Below, one piece after another: positions 16,954-24,974 of a DNA stretch of 64,000 nt. This DNA is from CALMEC01 sp963765105. Lineage in GTDB: Bacteria; Actinomycetota; Thermoleophilia; Miltoncostaeales; Miltoncostaeaceae. Under the pieces are notes generated by a model. That model was not told where the DNA came from, did not search any database, and worked only from the letters and a program-made list of their open reading frames with translations. Position 1 is the first letter of the stretch. Every line of letters begins with the position of its first letter. The stretch spans positions 992,001-1,056,000 of the forward strand of contig CAVXUW010000004.1 in NCBI GenBank assembly GCA_963765105.1, written 5' to 3'. A program made the position numbers and the translations under genes.

Positions 16954-18083
16954 AACGTTCCCGCATTGTTCTGCTCACGGCAATCGCCATTTTGGCAGCG
17001 GCAGCGCCCGCCGTCGGTGCTCGCCTGACCAAGGTGGCAGACGGCTTCTCCAAAGCACTATTGGTGACTGCTCCCGACAACGACCCACGGCTGTTCGTGG
17101 TCGAACAACCCGGACGCATACGGATCGTCCAGCCCGACGGTTCCGTTGCTCCGCAGCCATTTCTCGACATCTCCGGGTTGGTGTCAACCGGCAACGAACA
17201 GGGTCTTTTGGGTCTCGCGTTTCATCCCCAGTACGCGTCCAACGGCCGATTTTTTGTGAACTACACCAACCGTGCCGGTGCGACGATAGTCGCCCAGTTT
17301 AAGGTGTCCACCGCCGACCCAAACGTCGCGAACCCCGCAAGTCGACGGCGGCTCATGGCCATCGCCCAGCCCTATGAGAACCACAACGGCGGCATGGTGG
17401 CGTTTGGCCCCGACGGGTACCTGTACATCGGCATGGGGGACGGCGGCTCCGCCGGGGATCCGCAGAACCGCGCGCAGAACATGCGCAGCCTTCTGGGCAA
17501 GATGCTGCGCATCGACGTCAACGGCGTGACCAAAACCCGCCGCTACGTCATCCCCAAATCGAACCCGTTTCGAGGCCGCAAAGGGGTTCCGCCGGAGATC
17601 TTCGCCCTCGGCCTGCGCAACCCCTGGCGCTTCTCCTTCGACCGGGCCCGTGGAGATCTGTGGATCGGTGACGTCGGCCAGAACACTCGCGAAGAGATCA
17701 ACTTCACCACCGCGAACAACGCGCGTGCGGCGAACTACGGGTGGAAGCGCTTTGAGGGACGCAGCCGCTTCTCGAGCACACGCCTGTCCGCCGGACGGCT
17801 TGTCCAACCCGTGGCGGTGTACGACCACGGTCAGGGCTGCAGCGTCACTGGCGGATACGTCTACCGCGGTCCGTCCATCCCCGGGCTCGACGGTCAGTAC
17901 GTCTTTGGCGACTTCTGCTCGGGTCGCATTTGGGCGATGACGGCGGGGCCGACGCCCGGTAAACGGGTGGAGATCACCGGATCGCTCGGTGCCAGCCCGG
18001 GAAACATTTACGGCTTCGGCGAAGGGTCCGACGGACGTATGTACCTGGCAAGCGGCGAAACCGTGTGGAGGTTCACAAACTAG
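16950..18083 (+). CDS. secreted PQQ-dependent sugar dehydrogenase (Asd/GDH-B-like)
   Basis: The 377-residue protein has a signal peptide (cleavage near APAVGA), then a six-bladed propeller. Family marks are LGLAFHPQYASNGRFFVNYTN, HNGGMVAFGPDGYLYIGMGDGG, FALGLRNPWRFSFD and WIGDVGQNTREEIN, the last two near the PQQ and calcium site. Such enzymes oxidise aldose sugars outside the membrane and pass electrons to the respiratory chain. PQQ synthesis genes are not in the window. The ATG overlaps the presenilin-like gene. Confidence 0.9.
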   Translation: MKRSRIVLLTAIAILAAAAPAVGARLTKVADGFSKALLVTAPDNDPRLFVVEQPGRIRIVQPDGSVAPQPFLDISGLVSTGNEQGLLGLAFHPQYASNGRFFVNYTNRAGATIVAQFKVSTADPNVANPASRRRLMAIAQPYENHNGGMVAFGPDGYLYIGMGDGGSAGDPQNRAQNMRSLLGKMLRIDVNGVTKTRRYVIPKSNPFRGRKGVPPEIFALGLRNPWRFSFDRARGDLWIGDVGQNTREEINFTTANNARAANYGWKRFEGRSRFSSTRLSAGRLVQPVAVYDHGQGCSVTGGYVYRGPSIPGLDGQYVFGDFCSGRIWAMTAGPTPGKRVEITGSLGASPGNIYGFGEGSDGRMYLASGETVWRFTN

Positions 18084-18089
18084 GGAGGC

Positions 18090-18542
18090 TCACCACCCCC
18101 ACGTGCCCGGAGCGCCTTTGAACGGACCCACCACGTCGGACGTGATCCACCCCCCGTAGAAACCTCCGGGTTGGGGAATGACCTGTTCGTCATCGATGTA
18201 GCAGGCATCCATCGGCGCGGCGTAGAACGCGACGTAGCCGGCGATCGCGTCAAAGGCCGGGGTGGGGTTCGCATATGCCCACCCCACGCTCTCGAGGTGG
18301 TGGTCGCCGACGACGAGCGAAAAGTACTCGGCGTGTCCCTTCCATTCGCACAGCGATCCGCCCGTCGCGGGAACCAGAACCCCCGGCCGGATCGCCTCAG
18401 GTGGGATGTAGTAGCCCGGTGGGTGACTCGTCTCGAGAACGCGCCACGCGTCGGTGGTGTCGACGATTGTCTCCCCCGCAACGACGATGCGGATACGTCG
18501 CGGCGTCGGCTCCAGGCGCGGCGGGCGCGGGTAGTCCCACAC
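18090..18542 (-). CDS. DUF427 domain protein, larger form
   Basis: The 150-residue product starts WDYPRPPRLEPTPRRIRIV and contains the DUF427 core: VVAGETIVDTTDAWRVLETSHPP, LCEWKGHAEYFSLVV and AWAYANP-like VGWAYANPTPAF. The start is GTG 18542. The frame stays open upstream (reading RRRDPVGPGQES) but offers no ATG, GTG or TTG, so the true start may be a rare codon or the N-terminus may be short. It ends 6 bases from the convergent PQQ enzyme. The function of the family is unknown. Confidence 0.83.
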   Translation of the reverse strand: MWDYPRPPRLEPTPRRIRIVVAGETIVDTTDAWRVLETSHPPGYYIPPEAIRPGVLVPATGGSLCEWKGHAEYFSLVVGDHHLESVGWAYANPTPAFDAIAGYVAFYAAPMDACYIDDEQVIPQPGGFYGGWITSDVVGPFKGAPGTWGW

Positions 18543-18636
18543 CGACTCCTGGCCCGGGCCGACTGGATCACGACGTCGCAGGGTGCTCTCCTCGTCGCAG
18601 GTCTCGGTGCATGGGCGAGACGCTAGCCTTCATCGT

Positions 18637-19401
18637 GTGAGCGATGCCGCCGAACTGACCCTGTCCGAAGGCTGGGGGGTCATCCACCTGTTCGTCCGCG
18701 CCGAACGCGGCGGACCGGCCCAGCCCGTCCTCGACGCCATCTCGGGGTTCACTGCCACCGACCCGAACCAGGTCATTGTCAGTTCCATCCTCGGTGGCCG
18801 CGCCGATCTGGGGTTCATGTGTCTCTCGCCCGATCTCGATGCACTCGATCGATTGGTGAAAGAGGTCCTCGCCGGCCCCGTCGAGCGGCTCGACTCGTTC
18901 GTCTCGGTCACCGAGAACAGCGAGTACACCACCACCGAGACCGAGGAACGCGCCCGGCTCGAGGCGTCCGGTGAGGCCGACATCGACGGCACACTCAGCA
19001 CGTGGCGTGAGCGCATGACGCACTACGTCGACGCGCGTCTTCACCCCCGTCTGCCGCAGAAGCGGTTCATCTGCTTCTATCCGATGTCCAAAAGCCGCAT
19101 CCCCGGAGCCAACTGGTTCGAGCTCTCGTTCGACGAACGTAGGACCCTGATGCGTGGACACGCCACCACCGGTCGCCAGTACGCGGGGCGTGTGTTGCAG
19201 CTCATCACGGGAGCCACCGGCCTGGACGACTGGGAGTGGGGCGTCACGCTCCTGGCCGACGACCCGGTCGCGGTGAAGGAGATCGTCTACGAGATGCGCT
19301 TTGACGCCGCCAGCGCGAGCTACGCCCTGTTCGGTCCGTTCTGGGTGGGCCTCGTCATGGACCCTGCGGACGCACTCCATCGTGCAGGTTTGGTGACCTA
19401 A
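18637..19401 (+). CDS. hemQ: coproheme decarboxylase HemQ (chlorite dismutase family)
   Basis: HemQ makes heme b from coproheme in the coproporphyrin-dependent pathway of Gram-positive bacteria. The 254-residue protein has the catalytic Tyr148 in YPMSKSR, the heme-ligand His175 in RGHATTGRQYAGRV, and the typical GLDDWEWGVTLLADDP and VYEMRFDAASASYALFGPFWVG ends. HemQ rather than true chlorite dismutase is inferred from these actinobacterial-type signatures. The start is GTG 18637, 7 bases after a TAGCCT box and without a ribosome site, so the mRNA is probably leaderless. The 5' leader overlaps the divergent DUF427 region. Confidence 0.92.
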   Translation: MSDAAELTLSEGWGVIHLFVRAERGGPAQPVLDAISGFTATDPNQVIVSSILGGRADLGFMCLSPDLDALDRLVKEVLAGPVERLDSFVSVTENSEYTTTETEERARLEASGEADIDGTLSTWRERMTHYVDARLHPRLPQKRFICFYPMSKSRIPGANWFELSFDERRTLMRGHATTGRQYAGRVLQLITGATGLDDWEWGVTLLADDPVAVKEIVYEMRFDAASASYALFGPFWVGLVMDPADALHRAGLVT

Positions 19402-19459
19402 ACCACCAGCCACACACGTATGCTGAGGCGCGTTCGGACGGACCACAACGGAGGACAAC

Positions 19460-20545
19460 ATGCGGGCACTCACCTTTCACGGAAACGGCGACATCCGTGT
19501 CACCGACATCGCCGATGCGACGATCGAGAAGCCCACCGACGCAGTCGTGCGGGTGACGCTTGCCGGCATCTGCGGGTCGGACCTCCATATCCTCAACGCG
19601 GGCGGTGCCTTTGGTTTTGACGAGGGGCAGCGCGTGGGTCACGAGTTCATCGGCACCGTCGAGGCTGTGGGCGCCGAGGTGACGGGTTTTGCCGCCGGTG
19701 ACCGCGTGATGTCCTCCTGCAGCGTCGCCGACGGAACGTGCGTGTACTGCAACGAGGGGCTCTCATCGTCGTGCCAAAGCTGGTCGCTCTTCGGCTGGGC
19801 AGCGCGCGTGTGGCAGCAGGGCGGCGCCGTCCAGGGAGGCCAGTCCGAGTTCGTGCGCGTGCCGTTCGCCGACGCCACGCTGCACAAGATGCCCGAAAGC
19901 CTTGCCGGTGAGGAAAACGAGTCGAAGCTCCTCCCGCTCGTCGACGTCATGTCGACCGGATGGCACGGGCTCACCCGTGGCGGAGCAAAGGCCGGACAGA
20001 ATGTCGTCGTCATCGGTGACGGCGCTGTTGGGCTGTCGGCCGTTCACGGGGCGGCCGCGTTGGGCGCCGCGAACGTGATCTGCACCGGCCACCACCCCGA
20101 CCGCCTCGCCCTGGCCACCACGCTCGGAGCCACCGAGACGATTGCCTCGCGCGACAACGCCGAGATCACCGCACGTGTGCACGAGCTCACCGACGGGCAG
20201 GGTGCACACGTCGTTGTCGACTCCATCTCGAGTGGCGAGTCGATGGCCACCGCCCACGCCACCGTCCGTGCCGGCGGCGCCATTGCCTGCCTCGGCATGG
20301 ACCACTTCATGGGCAAAACCCCTGAGGTCAACTGGTTCGACCAGTTCCTGCGCAACATCACGATCACCGGCGGACTTGTGCCCGGAAAGAGCTACTTCCC
20401 TCAGCTGCTCGACCTCGTTGCGAGCGGGAAGATGGACCCGTCGCCCATGCTCACGCACCACCTTCCTCTCAGTGAGGGACCGTCCGGTTACACGATGATG
20501 GCCGAGCGTCAGGACGGGGTGGTGAAGGTCGCACTGAAGCCGTGA
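19460..20545 (+). CDS. zinc-dependent alcohol dehydrogenase (MDR family)
   Basis: The 361-residue protein has the catalytic zinc site (Cys in GICGSDLH, GHEFIG), a structural-zinc-like lobe with several Cys residues (VADGTCVYCNEGLSSSC), and the NAD(P)-binding stretch VVVIGDGAVGLSAVHGAAALGA. Such enzymes oxidise alcohols or polyols, and the substrate is not clear. GGAGGACAAC just before ATG 19460 is a strong ribosome site. The stop overlaps the UDP-sugar pyrophosphorylase start by 4 bases. Confidence 0.9.
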   Translation: MRALTFHGNGDIRVTDIADATIEKPTDAVVRVTLAGICGSDLHILNAGGAFGFDEGQRVGHEFIGTVEAVGAEVTGFAAGDRVMSSCSVADGTCVYCNEGLSSSCQSWSLFGWAARVWQQGGAVQGGQSEFVRVPFADATLHKMPESLAGEENESKLLPLVDVMSTGWHGLTRGGAKAGQNVVVIGDGAVGLSAVHGAAALGAANVICTGHHPDRLALATTLGATETIASRDNAEITARVHELTDGQGAHVVVDSISSGESMATAHATVRAGGAIACLGMDHFMGKTPEVNWFDQFLRNITITGGLVPGKSYFPQLLDLVASGKMDPSPMLTHHLPLSEGPSGYTMMAERQDGVVKVALKP

Positions 20546-21945
20546 CGAGTCTGGCCGACCGACTTCACACGTCGGGACAGGGGCACCTGGTCGCGGCGCT
20601 CGACCGATTGTCGGGAGCCGAGCGTGACCACCTCACCGCCCAGATCGAAGCGGTTGACCTCGATGAGGTGAGCCGGCTCGTGCACGAGCTGGTTCTCGGC
20701 GACGCACCAACAACCGTCGGCGACCTGCAGCCGGCACGGATCGTGGCGCTGCCGACGACGGCCTCCGAGCACGCCGCGGAGGAGGCCGCACACGCCCTGG
20801 GTGAGGAGCGTTTGCGTCGCGGGGCCATTGCCGCCGTTCTCGTCGCCGGAGGACAGGGCACCCGCCTGGGCTTTGACGGTCCCAAAGGCGCGTTTCCATT
20901 CTCCCCGTCCGGAACCATTCTGTTCGCTCACCACGCGGCCAAGGTCCAGGCCATCCGGAGGCGCTACGACTGTGCCTTCCCATGGTTCATCATGACCTCG
21001 CCGCAGAACGACGACGAGACGCGGGCGATCTTCAACGCACATGACCACTTTGGTCTCGACCGGGACACCGTGGTGCTCTTTCCGCAGGGAACGATGCCGG
21101 CCGTCGACCGAGAAAGCGGACAGATCCTTCTCGAGGCGCCCGACTGCCTGGCCCTCTCACCCGATGGCCACGGCGGCATGTTCCGCGCCTTGGCGCGCCA
21201 TGGACTTCTCGCGCACATGCGTGCTCAGGGCGTTGAGACGTTCGTGACCTTTCAGGTCGACAACCCGATGCTTCGCCTTGCGCGACCAGCGTTTCTCGGG
21301 TACCACGCGCACCACCAGGCGCAGATGTCGAACATCGTCGTGAGGAAGGCATCACCCGACGAGCGGGTCGGTGTGGTGGCAACCCAGGGCGGGTCGACGG
21401 TGTTGGTGGAGTACAGCGATCTTCCCGACGAACTCGCCGCGGCCCGCGACGCGGATGGTGGGCTGCGCTTTTGGGGAGGGTCGATCGCGGCGCACGCCAT
21501 CGACGTCGACCTGGCCGAGTCCGTCGTTCGTGATGACCACGGCTTGCCGTTTCACAAAGCGATCAAGGGCGTCCCGCACATCGACGCCTCGGGCACCCTC
21601 GTCCAGCCGTCGGAGCCGAACGCCGTGAAGTTCGAGACGTTCATCTTCGACGCCCTCCCGTTCGCCACCTCGGTGGTCTCGGTCGAGTCACCGCGCGACC
21701 AGGAGTTCTCCCCCATCAAGAACGCGACGGGCGACGATTCGCCGGAGACGACGCGCCGCGACCTCAACCGCCTCTACGCCGGATGGCTGGAGGCAGCGGG
21801 TGTTTCCGTGCCGCGCGACGGCGACGGCAACCCCACAATCGACATCGAGATCGACCCGAACTACGCCCTGGACGCGGCGGAGCTGACGTCGCGCGTTCCG
21901 ACCGACCTGCCGATGTCCGACACGCTGGTGCTGCGCAACCGCTGA
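20542..21945 (+). CDS. UDPGP-family UTP-sugar-1-phosphate uridylyltransferase
   Basis: This enzyme joins UTP and a sugar-1-phosphate, N-acetylglucosamine-1-P or glucose-1-P, to make a UDP-sugar. The 467-residue protein has the nucleotide loop VLVAGGQGTRLGFDGPKGAF, the uridine-binding stretch with TFQVDNPMLRLARPAFLGYH, and FETFIFDALP with EFSPIKNATGDDSPETTRRD near the C-terminus. These are closest to eukaryotic-type UAP1 and AGX enzymes. The last 85 bases overlap the NlpC/P60 gene on the other strand, which is rare. Confidence 0.88.
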   Translation: MTSLADRLHTSGQGHLVAALDRLSGAERDHLTAQIEAVDLDEVSRLVHELVLGDAPTTVGDLQPARIVALPTTASEHAAEEAAHALGEERLRRGAIAAVLVAGGQGTRLGFDGPKGAFPFSPSGTILFAHHAAKVQAIRRRYDCAFPWFIMTSPQNDDETRAIFNAHDHFGLDRDTVVLFPQGTMPAVDRESGQILLEAPDCLALSPDGHGGMFRALARHGLLAHMRAQGVETFVTFQVDNPMLRLARPAFLGYHAHHQAQMSNIVVRKASPDERVGVVATQGGSTVLVEYSDLPDELAAARDADGGLRFWGGSIAAHAIDVDLAESVVRDDHGLPFHKAIKGVPHIDASGTLVQPSEPNAVKFETFIFDALPFATSVVSVESPRDQEFSPIKNATGDDSPETTRRDLNRLYAGWLEAAGVSVPRDGDGNPTIDIEIDPNYALDAAELTSRVPTDLPMSDTLVLRNR

Positions 21946-22442
21946 CCCGAGAGCGGGGGGCGCACGGCTCCGCTGTAGGAGCGTGCATACCATCCGTCGG
22001 AAAGGGAGGCGACGTGAATGCGCTTGCCGGACCGCGGTGAGTGGATGAAGCGTCCCCGGCCGATGTAGATGCCTGCATGGCCAGTCCCCGAGAAGAACAC
22101 GAGGTCGCCGGCTCGGAGGTTCTTGCGCGCGACGGCCGGATAGGCGGCTCGCTGCGAGTATGTGGAGTGGTCCATCTTCACGCCGAAACGCGCGTAGACG
22201 TACTGGATGTAGCCGGAGCAGTCGAACCCCGAGGGGTCTGACCCTCCCCATCGATACGGCACCCCGACGAACGTCTTTGCGTAGCGAACGAGAGCGGCCG
22301 AGGCGGACACGGACTCTCGTGAGGAGATCCACACCCGAACGGTGTCGGGGTCGTTGATCGTTGCTGCCGGGGCCGCTGCGGGCGCCACGATCGATCCAAT
22401 CAGGGCAATACTAAGCACGGCCGCGCGGGGGCGGCCCAACAA
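21861..22442 (-). CDS. secreted NlpC/P60 cell-wall peptidase
   Basis: C40-family enzymes cut peptide bonds in peptidoglycan stems. The protein of about 193 residues has a signal peptide (helix to near APAATI) and a complete catalytic set: Cys75 in FDCSGYIQ, His122 in GHAGIYIG and His134 in RFIHSP. A 35-residue tail rich in Ser and Arg follows and is read from the opposite strand of the UDPGP gene. The start is uncertain. TTG 22442 is used because no ATG or GTG gives a full signal peptide. The nearest GGAGGA lies about 17 bases away inside a hairpin. Confidence 0.83.
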   Translation of the reverse strand: MLGRPRAAVLSIALIGSIVAPAAAPAATINDPDTVRVWISSRESVSASAALVRYAKTFVGVPYRWGGSDPSGFDCSGYIQYVYARFGVKMDHSTYSQRAAYPAVARKNLRAGDLVFFSGTGHAGIYIGRGRFIHSPRSGKRIHVASLSDGWYARSYSGAVRPPLSGQRLRSTSVSDIGRSVGTRDVSSAASRA

Positions 22443-22600
22443 AGGGGAATCGATGGCAGTCCTCCATCGTCGCTTACGGGAATCGGGCGCGATCCGTCAT
22501 GCGCCCAGTCGATGTCGGCGACGGTAGTCCTCTCCGCAAGGGCCGGCAAAGGACGCCTGTCCACCGGAATCCCGGTTTTGCCGCGTCATCAACACGCGTT
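22443..22600 (-). promoter_or_regulatory. structured 5' leader of the NlpC/P60 gene
   Basis: The 270-base gap between ispH and the NlpC gene holds several hairpins on the minus strand. CGATGG/CCATCG (22451-22456 with 22464-22469) encloses the only GGAGG. GGGCGC/GCGCCC (22485-22490 with 22501-22506) sits inside an outer CGTCGC/GCGACG stem (22468-22473 with 22518-22523). The outer stem and the ribosome-site hairpin share two bases, so they compete. This looks like a switchable leader. It does not show the conserved c-di-AMP riboswitch sequence. Confidence 0.45.
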
Positions 22601-22712
22601 GCACAGGGGAGATCGTGGTGGTCGCAGTGGATCTCAGACGGGGTACCCCGACCGGGACATTCGTCCTCTTAGGGAGTGTTGCAGGGGAACAATTTGCTAC
22701 TTATGCAGGCAA

Positions 22713-23660
22713 TTATCCCGGGCGGTCGGCAATTCCCCGCAGTTCGGCGGGAAGGGCGAACACGACGCCCTCGTCGGTTGGAATGAGATGTCCCCCACGC
22801 TCCCAGCCGTCGCCGGCGATTCGTTCGGCGACGCCGGAGACCAGCTCCTCGGGGGCGGAGGCCCCGGCCGTCAGCGCCACGCGGGTACGCCCCGCCAGCC
22901 ACTCCGGGTTGAGCTCGCCGGCGTTGTCGATGAGGTAGGCATCCGCGCCTCCCGCCCGGGCAACATCAACCAAGCGCTGGGAGTTGGAGGAGTTCTGTGA
23001 ACCCACGACGAGCACCACCTGAGCGCCGTCGGCGACGGCCTGCTTCACCGCGTCCTGGCGGTTTTGCGTTGCGTAGCAAATGTCGCTCGAGGCCGGTTCA
23101 CGAAGTGCCGGAAAGCGCCGGCGCAACACCATGGTGATCGCCGCCGTGTCATCCAACGACAGCGTCGTCTGGGTCGTGAGGGCAACGTTGTCCGGGTCGG
23201 GTACCCGCACGGCCTCGGCCTGCGCGACGTCCTCGACCACGATGACCTGCTCGGGCGCCTCACCGCGCGTGCCGATGACCTCGTCGTGATCAATGTGCCC
23301 CACCAGGAAGACGGTGGCGCCCTTACTCGCATAACGGCGCACCTCGGCATGAACTTTGCTGACCAGAGGGCAGGTGGCGTCGATCACCGTCAATTCGCGA
23401 TCCGCGCACTGCGCGTACACCTCGGGTGCGCTGCCGTGAGCCGACAGCACGATGATGGCCCCGGACGGAACGTCCTCTGGGTGGGCGACAAACACAGCCC
23501 CTTCCGTGGCGAGCCGCTCCACAACATGTTTGTTGTGGACGATCTCGCCCCGCACGTAGATGGGCGCGCCATGTTCGGCAAGTGCCCGCTCCACCGTCTC
23601 GATGGCCCGGTCAACACCGGCGCAGTACCCCCGCGGGGCGATGAGTGAGAGTTCAGGCAC
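22713..23660 (-). CDS. ispH: 4-hydroxy-3-methylbut-2-enyl diphosphate reductase
   Basis: IspH is the last enzyme of the MEP isoprenoid pathway and makes IPP and DMAPP. The 315-residue protein has the three cluster Cys residues in RGYCAGVDRA (Cys13), IDATCPLVSKVH and SDICYATQNRQ, together with IVHNKHVVE, a VGHIDHDEVIGTRGE loop and VVGSQNSSNSQRL for substrate contacts. The start is GTG 23660, 7 bases after a TAGGCT box. The frame continues to 24050, but that part is the antisense of the next gene. It is divergent from the inositol-phosphatase gene. Confidence 0.93.
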   Translation of the reverse strand: MPELSLIAPRGYCAGVDRAIETVERALAEHGAPIYVRGEIVHNKHVVERLATEGAVFVAHPEDVPSGAIIVLSAHGSAPEVYAQCADRELTVIDATCPLVSKVHAEVRRYASKGATVFLVGHIDHDEVIGTRGEAPEQVIVVEDVAQAEAVRVPDPDNVALTTQTTLSLDDTAAITMVLRRRFPALREPASSDICYATQNRQDAVKQAVADGAQVVLVVGSQNSSNSQRLVDVARAGGADAYLIDNAGELNPEWLAGRTRVALTAGASAPEELVSGVAERIAGDGWERGGHLIPTDEGVVFALPAELRGIADRPG

Positions 23661-23775
23661 GTCCCCCAGCCTAGCGCGCCGAGAGCTTTCCCCACCCGCG
23701 TGCCTCGGGCGACGGGACGGCGCTCTGTGCCACGCCGAGCCGGTTGACCACCGGCCCGACGCGTACGCTGTGTGA

Positions 23776-24564
23776 GTGGATACCACGGCGCTTCGGGAGT
23801 TGGCAGTACGAGCCGCGCATGCCGGTGGAACGCTGCTGGCCGAGCGTTTTGGGTCGACGCAATCGGGTGTGGTGAGCAAGTCCACACGCACGGACCTCGT
23901 CTCGGACGCCGACCGCGACGCCGAGGTGCTGATCCTCACCATGATTGGCAACGCGCGTCCCGACGACTCCATCCAGGCGGAAGAGGGAGGTTCGGCCAGC
24001 GGAACAACAGGTGTCCGTTGGATCGTCGATCCCCTCGACGGGACGATCAACTTCCTGTGGGGCCACCCTCATTGGTCAGTGAGTATCGCGGCCGTTGACG
24101 AATCCGGTGACCTCGTCGGGGTGGTCTACGACCCTGGGCGTCGTGAGACGTTCGTGTCCGAGCGTAATCAGGGAGCTTCCCTCGACGGCCAGCCGCTGCG
24201 TCGCAGCACGGCGACCGATCTGGCCGAGGCGCTTGTGGGGACGGGCTTCGCCTACGATCCCGACGAACGTGCGCGACAGGCGGCAGCCCTCGCGTCGGTG
24301 GTGCCGGTGGTGCGCGACATCCGACGCGCCGGATCCGCCGCCCTCGACCTGGCCTGGGTTGCCGCCGGACGGCTCGATGCCTTTTTCGAGACGGGCCTCA
24401 GCCCCTGGGACTGGGCAGCGGGCGCCGCGTTGGTTCGCGAGGCCGGAGGCACCGCCGAGGTGATCACCCGCGGACCGGGCCGCCCCGACCTTTTTCTTGC
24501 CGCACGCCCCGGACTCCACGAGCCGCTCATGACGCTGCTCATCTCCGCCGGAGTGATCGGTTAG
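23776..24564 (+). CDS. inositol monophosphatase family protein
   Basis: The 262-residue protein has both metal-binding motifs of the family: IVDPLDGTINFLWG (near residue 83) and WDWAAGAALVREAGG (near 216), plus an upstream Glu pair in IQAEEGG. Possible substrates are inositol-1-phosphate, histidinol-phosphate or other sugar phosphates. The start is GTG 23776, 6 bases after TACGCT, again leaderless in look. Its last 4 bases overlap the convergent DUF6941 gene. Confidence 0.9.
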   Translation: MDTTALRELAVRAAHAGGTLLAERFGSTQSGVVSKSTRTDLVSDADRDAEVLILTMIGNARPDDSIQAEEGGSASGTTGVRWIVDPLDGTINFLWGHPHWSVSIAAVDESGDLVGVVYDPGRRETFVSERNQGASLDGQPLRRSTATDLAEALVGTGFAYDPDERARQAAALASVVPVVRDIRRAGSAALDLAWVAAGRLDAFFETGLSPWDWAAGAALVREAGGTAEVITRGPGRPDLFLAARPGLHEPLMTLLISAGVIG

Positions 24565-24974
24565 GCGTCGTCCGCGGCCACGAGGGCGAACCGGGCTGTG
24601 CGTTCGTCGGTGCCGAACGTAAAGCGCAACACCACATCCATGGCCTCGGGAACGACCACCTCGACGGGTGCGGCAAACATGGTGATGGTGTCACCGCTTC
24701 GCTGACCTGGGGCGCGACCGGCTTCAAGCTGCCCGTCCAAGCTCCAACAATCGAGCGGCGCCGCGTCGAGCGTCTCCAGACGACCGCCCAACGGAATCTC
24801 CTGATTCGTGTGGCTCCACGGAATCCGTAGCGCGGCGGCAACGAAGAAACGGTGTGGCTGATCGAAGGCGGCAACCTGAACGGCGGTGAAGCCCGCGCCC
24901 ATGAGGTAGAGCTTGCCGTTGATCACCTCGGCGAAGTCGGCGAGCAAGAGGCTGTCGATCGTCGGTTCCATCAT
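24561..24974 (-). CDS. DUF6941-like protein
   Basis: The 137-residue protein begins PTIDSLLLADFAEVINGKLYLMGAGFTAV, a beginning I associate with the DUF6941 family, which has no known function. It appears to be mainly beta strand. The ATG overlaps the metY stop (ATGA), so it is the third gene of a CoA-binding/metY operon. Its stop overlaps the convergent phosphatase gene by 4 bases. Confidence 0.75.
   Translation of the reverse strand: MMEPTIDSLLLADFAEVINGKLYLMGAGFTAVQVAAFDQPHRFFVAAALRIPWSHTNQEIPLGGRLETLDAAPLDCWSLDGQLEAGRAPGQRSGDTITMFAAPVEVVVPEAMDVVLRFTFGTDERTARFALVAADDA

Noticed and set aside
22443..22712. c-di-AMP (ydaO) riboswitch before the NlpC gene
   Set aside because: The gene context fits, but the conserved core strings of the class are not found.
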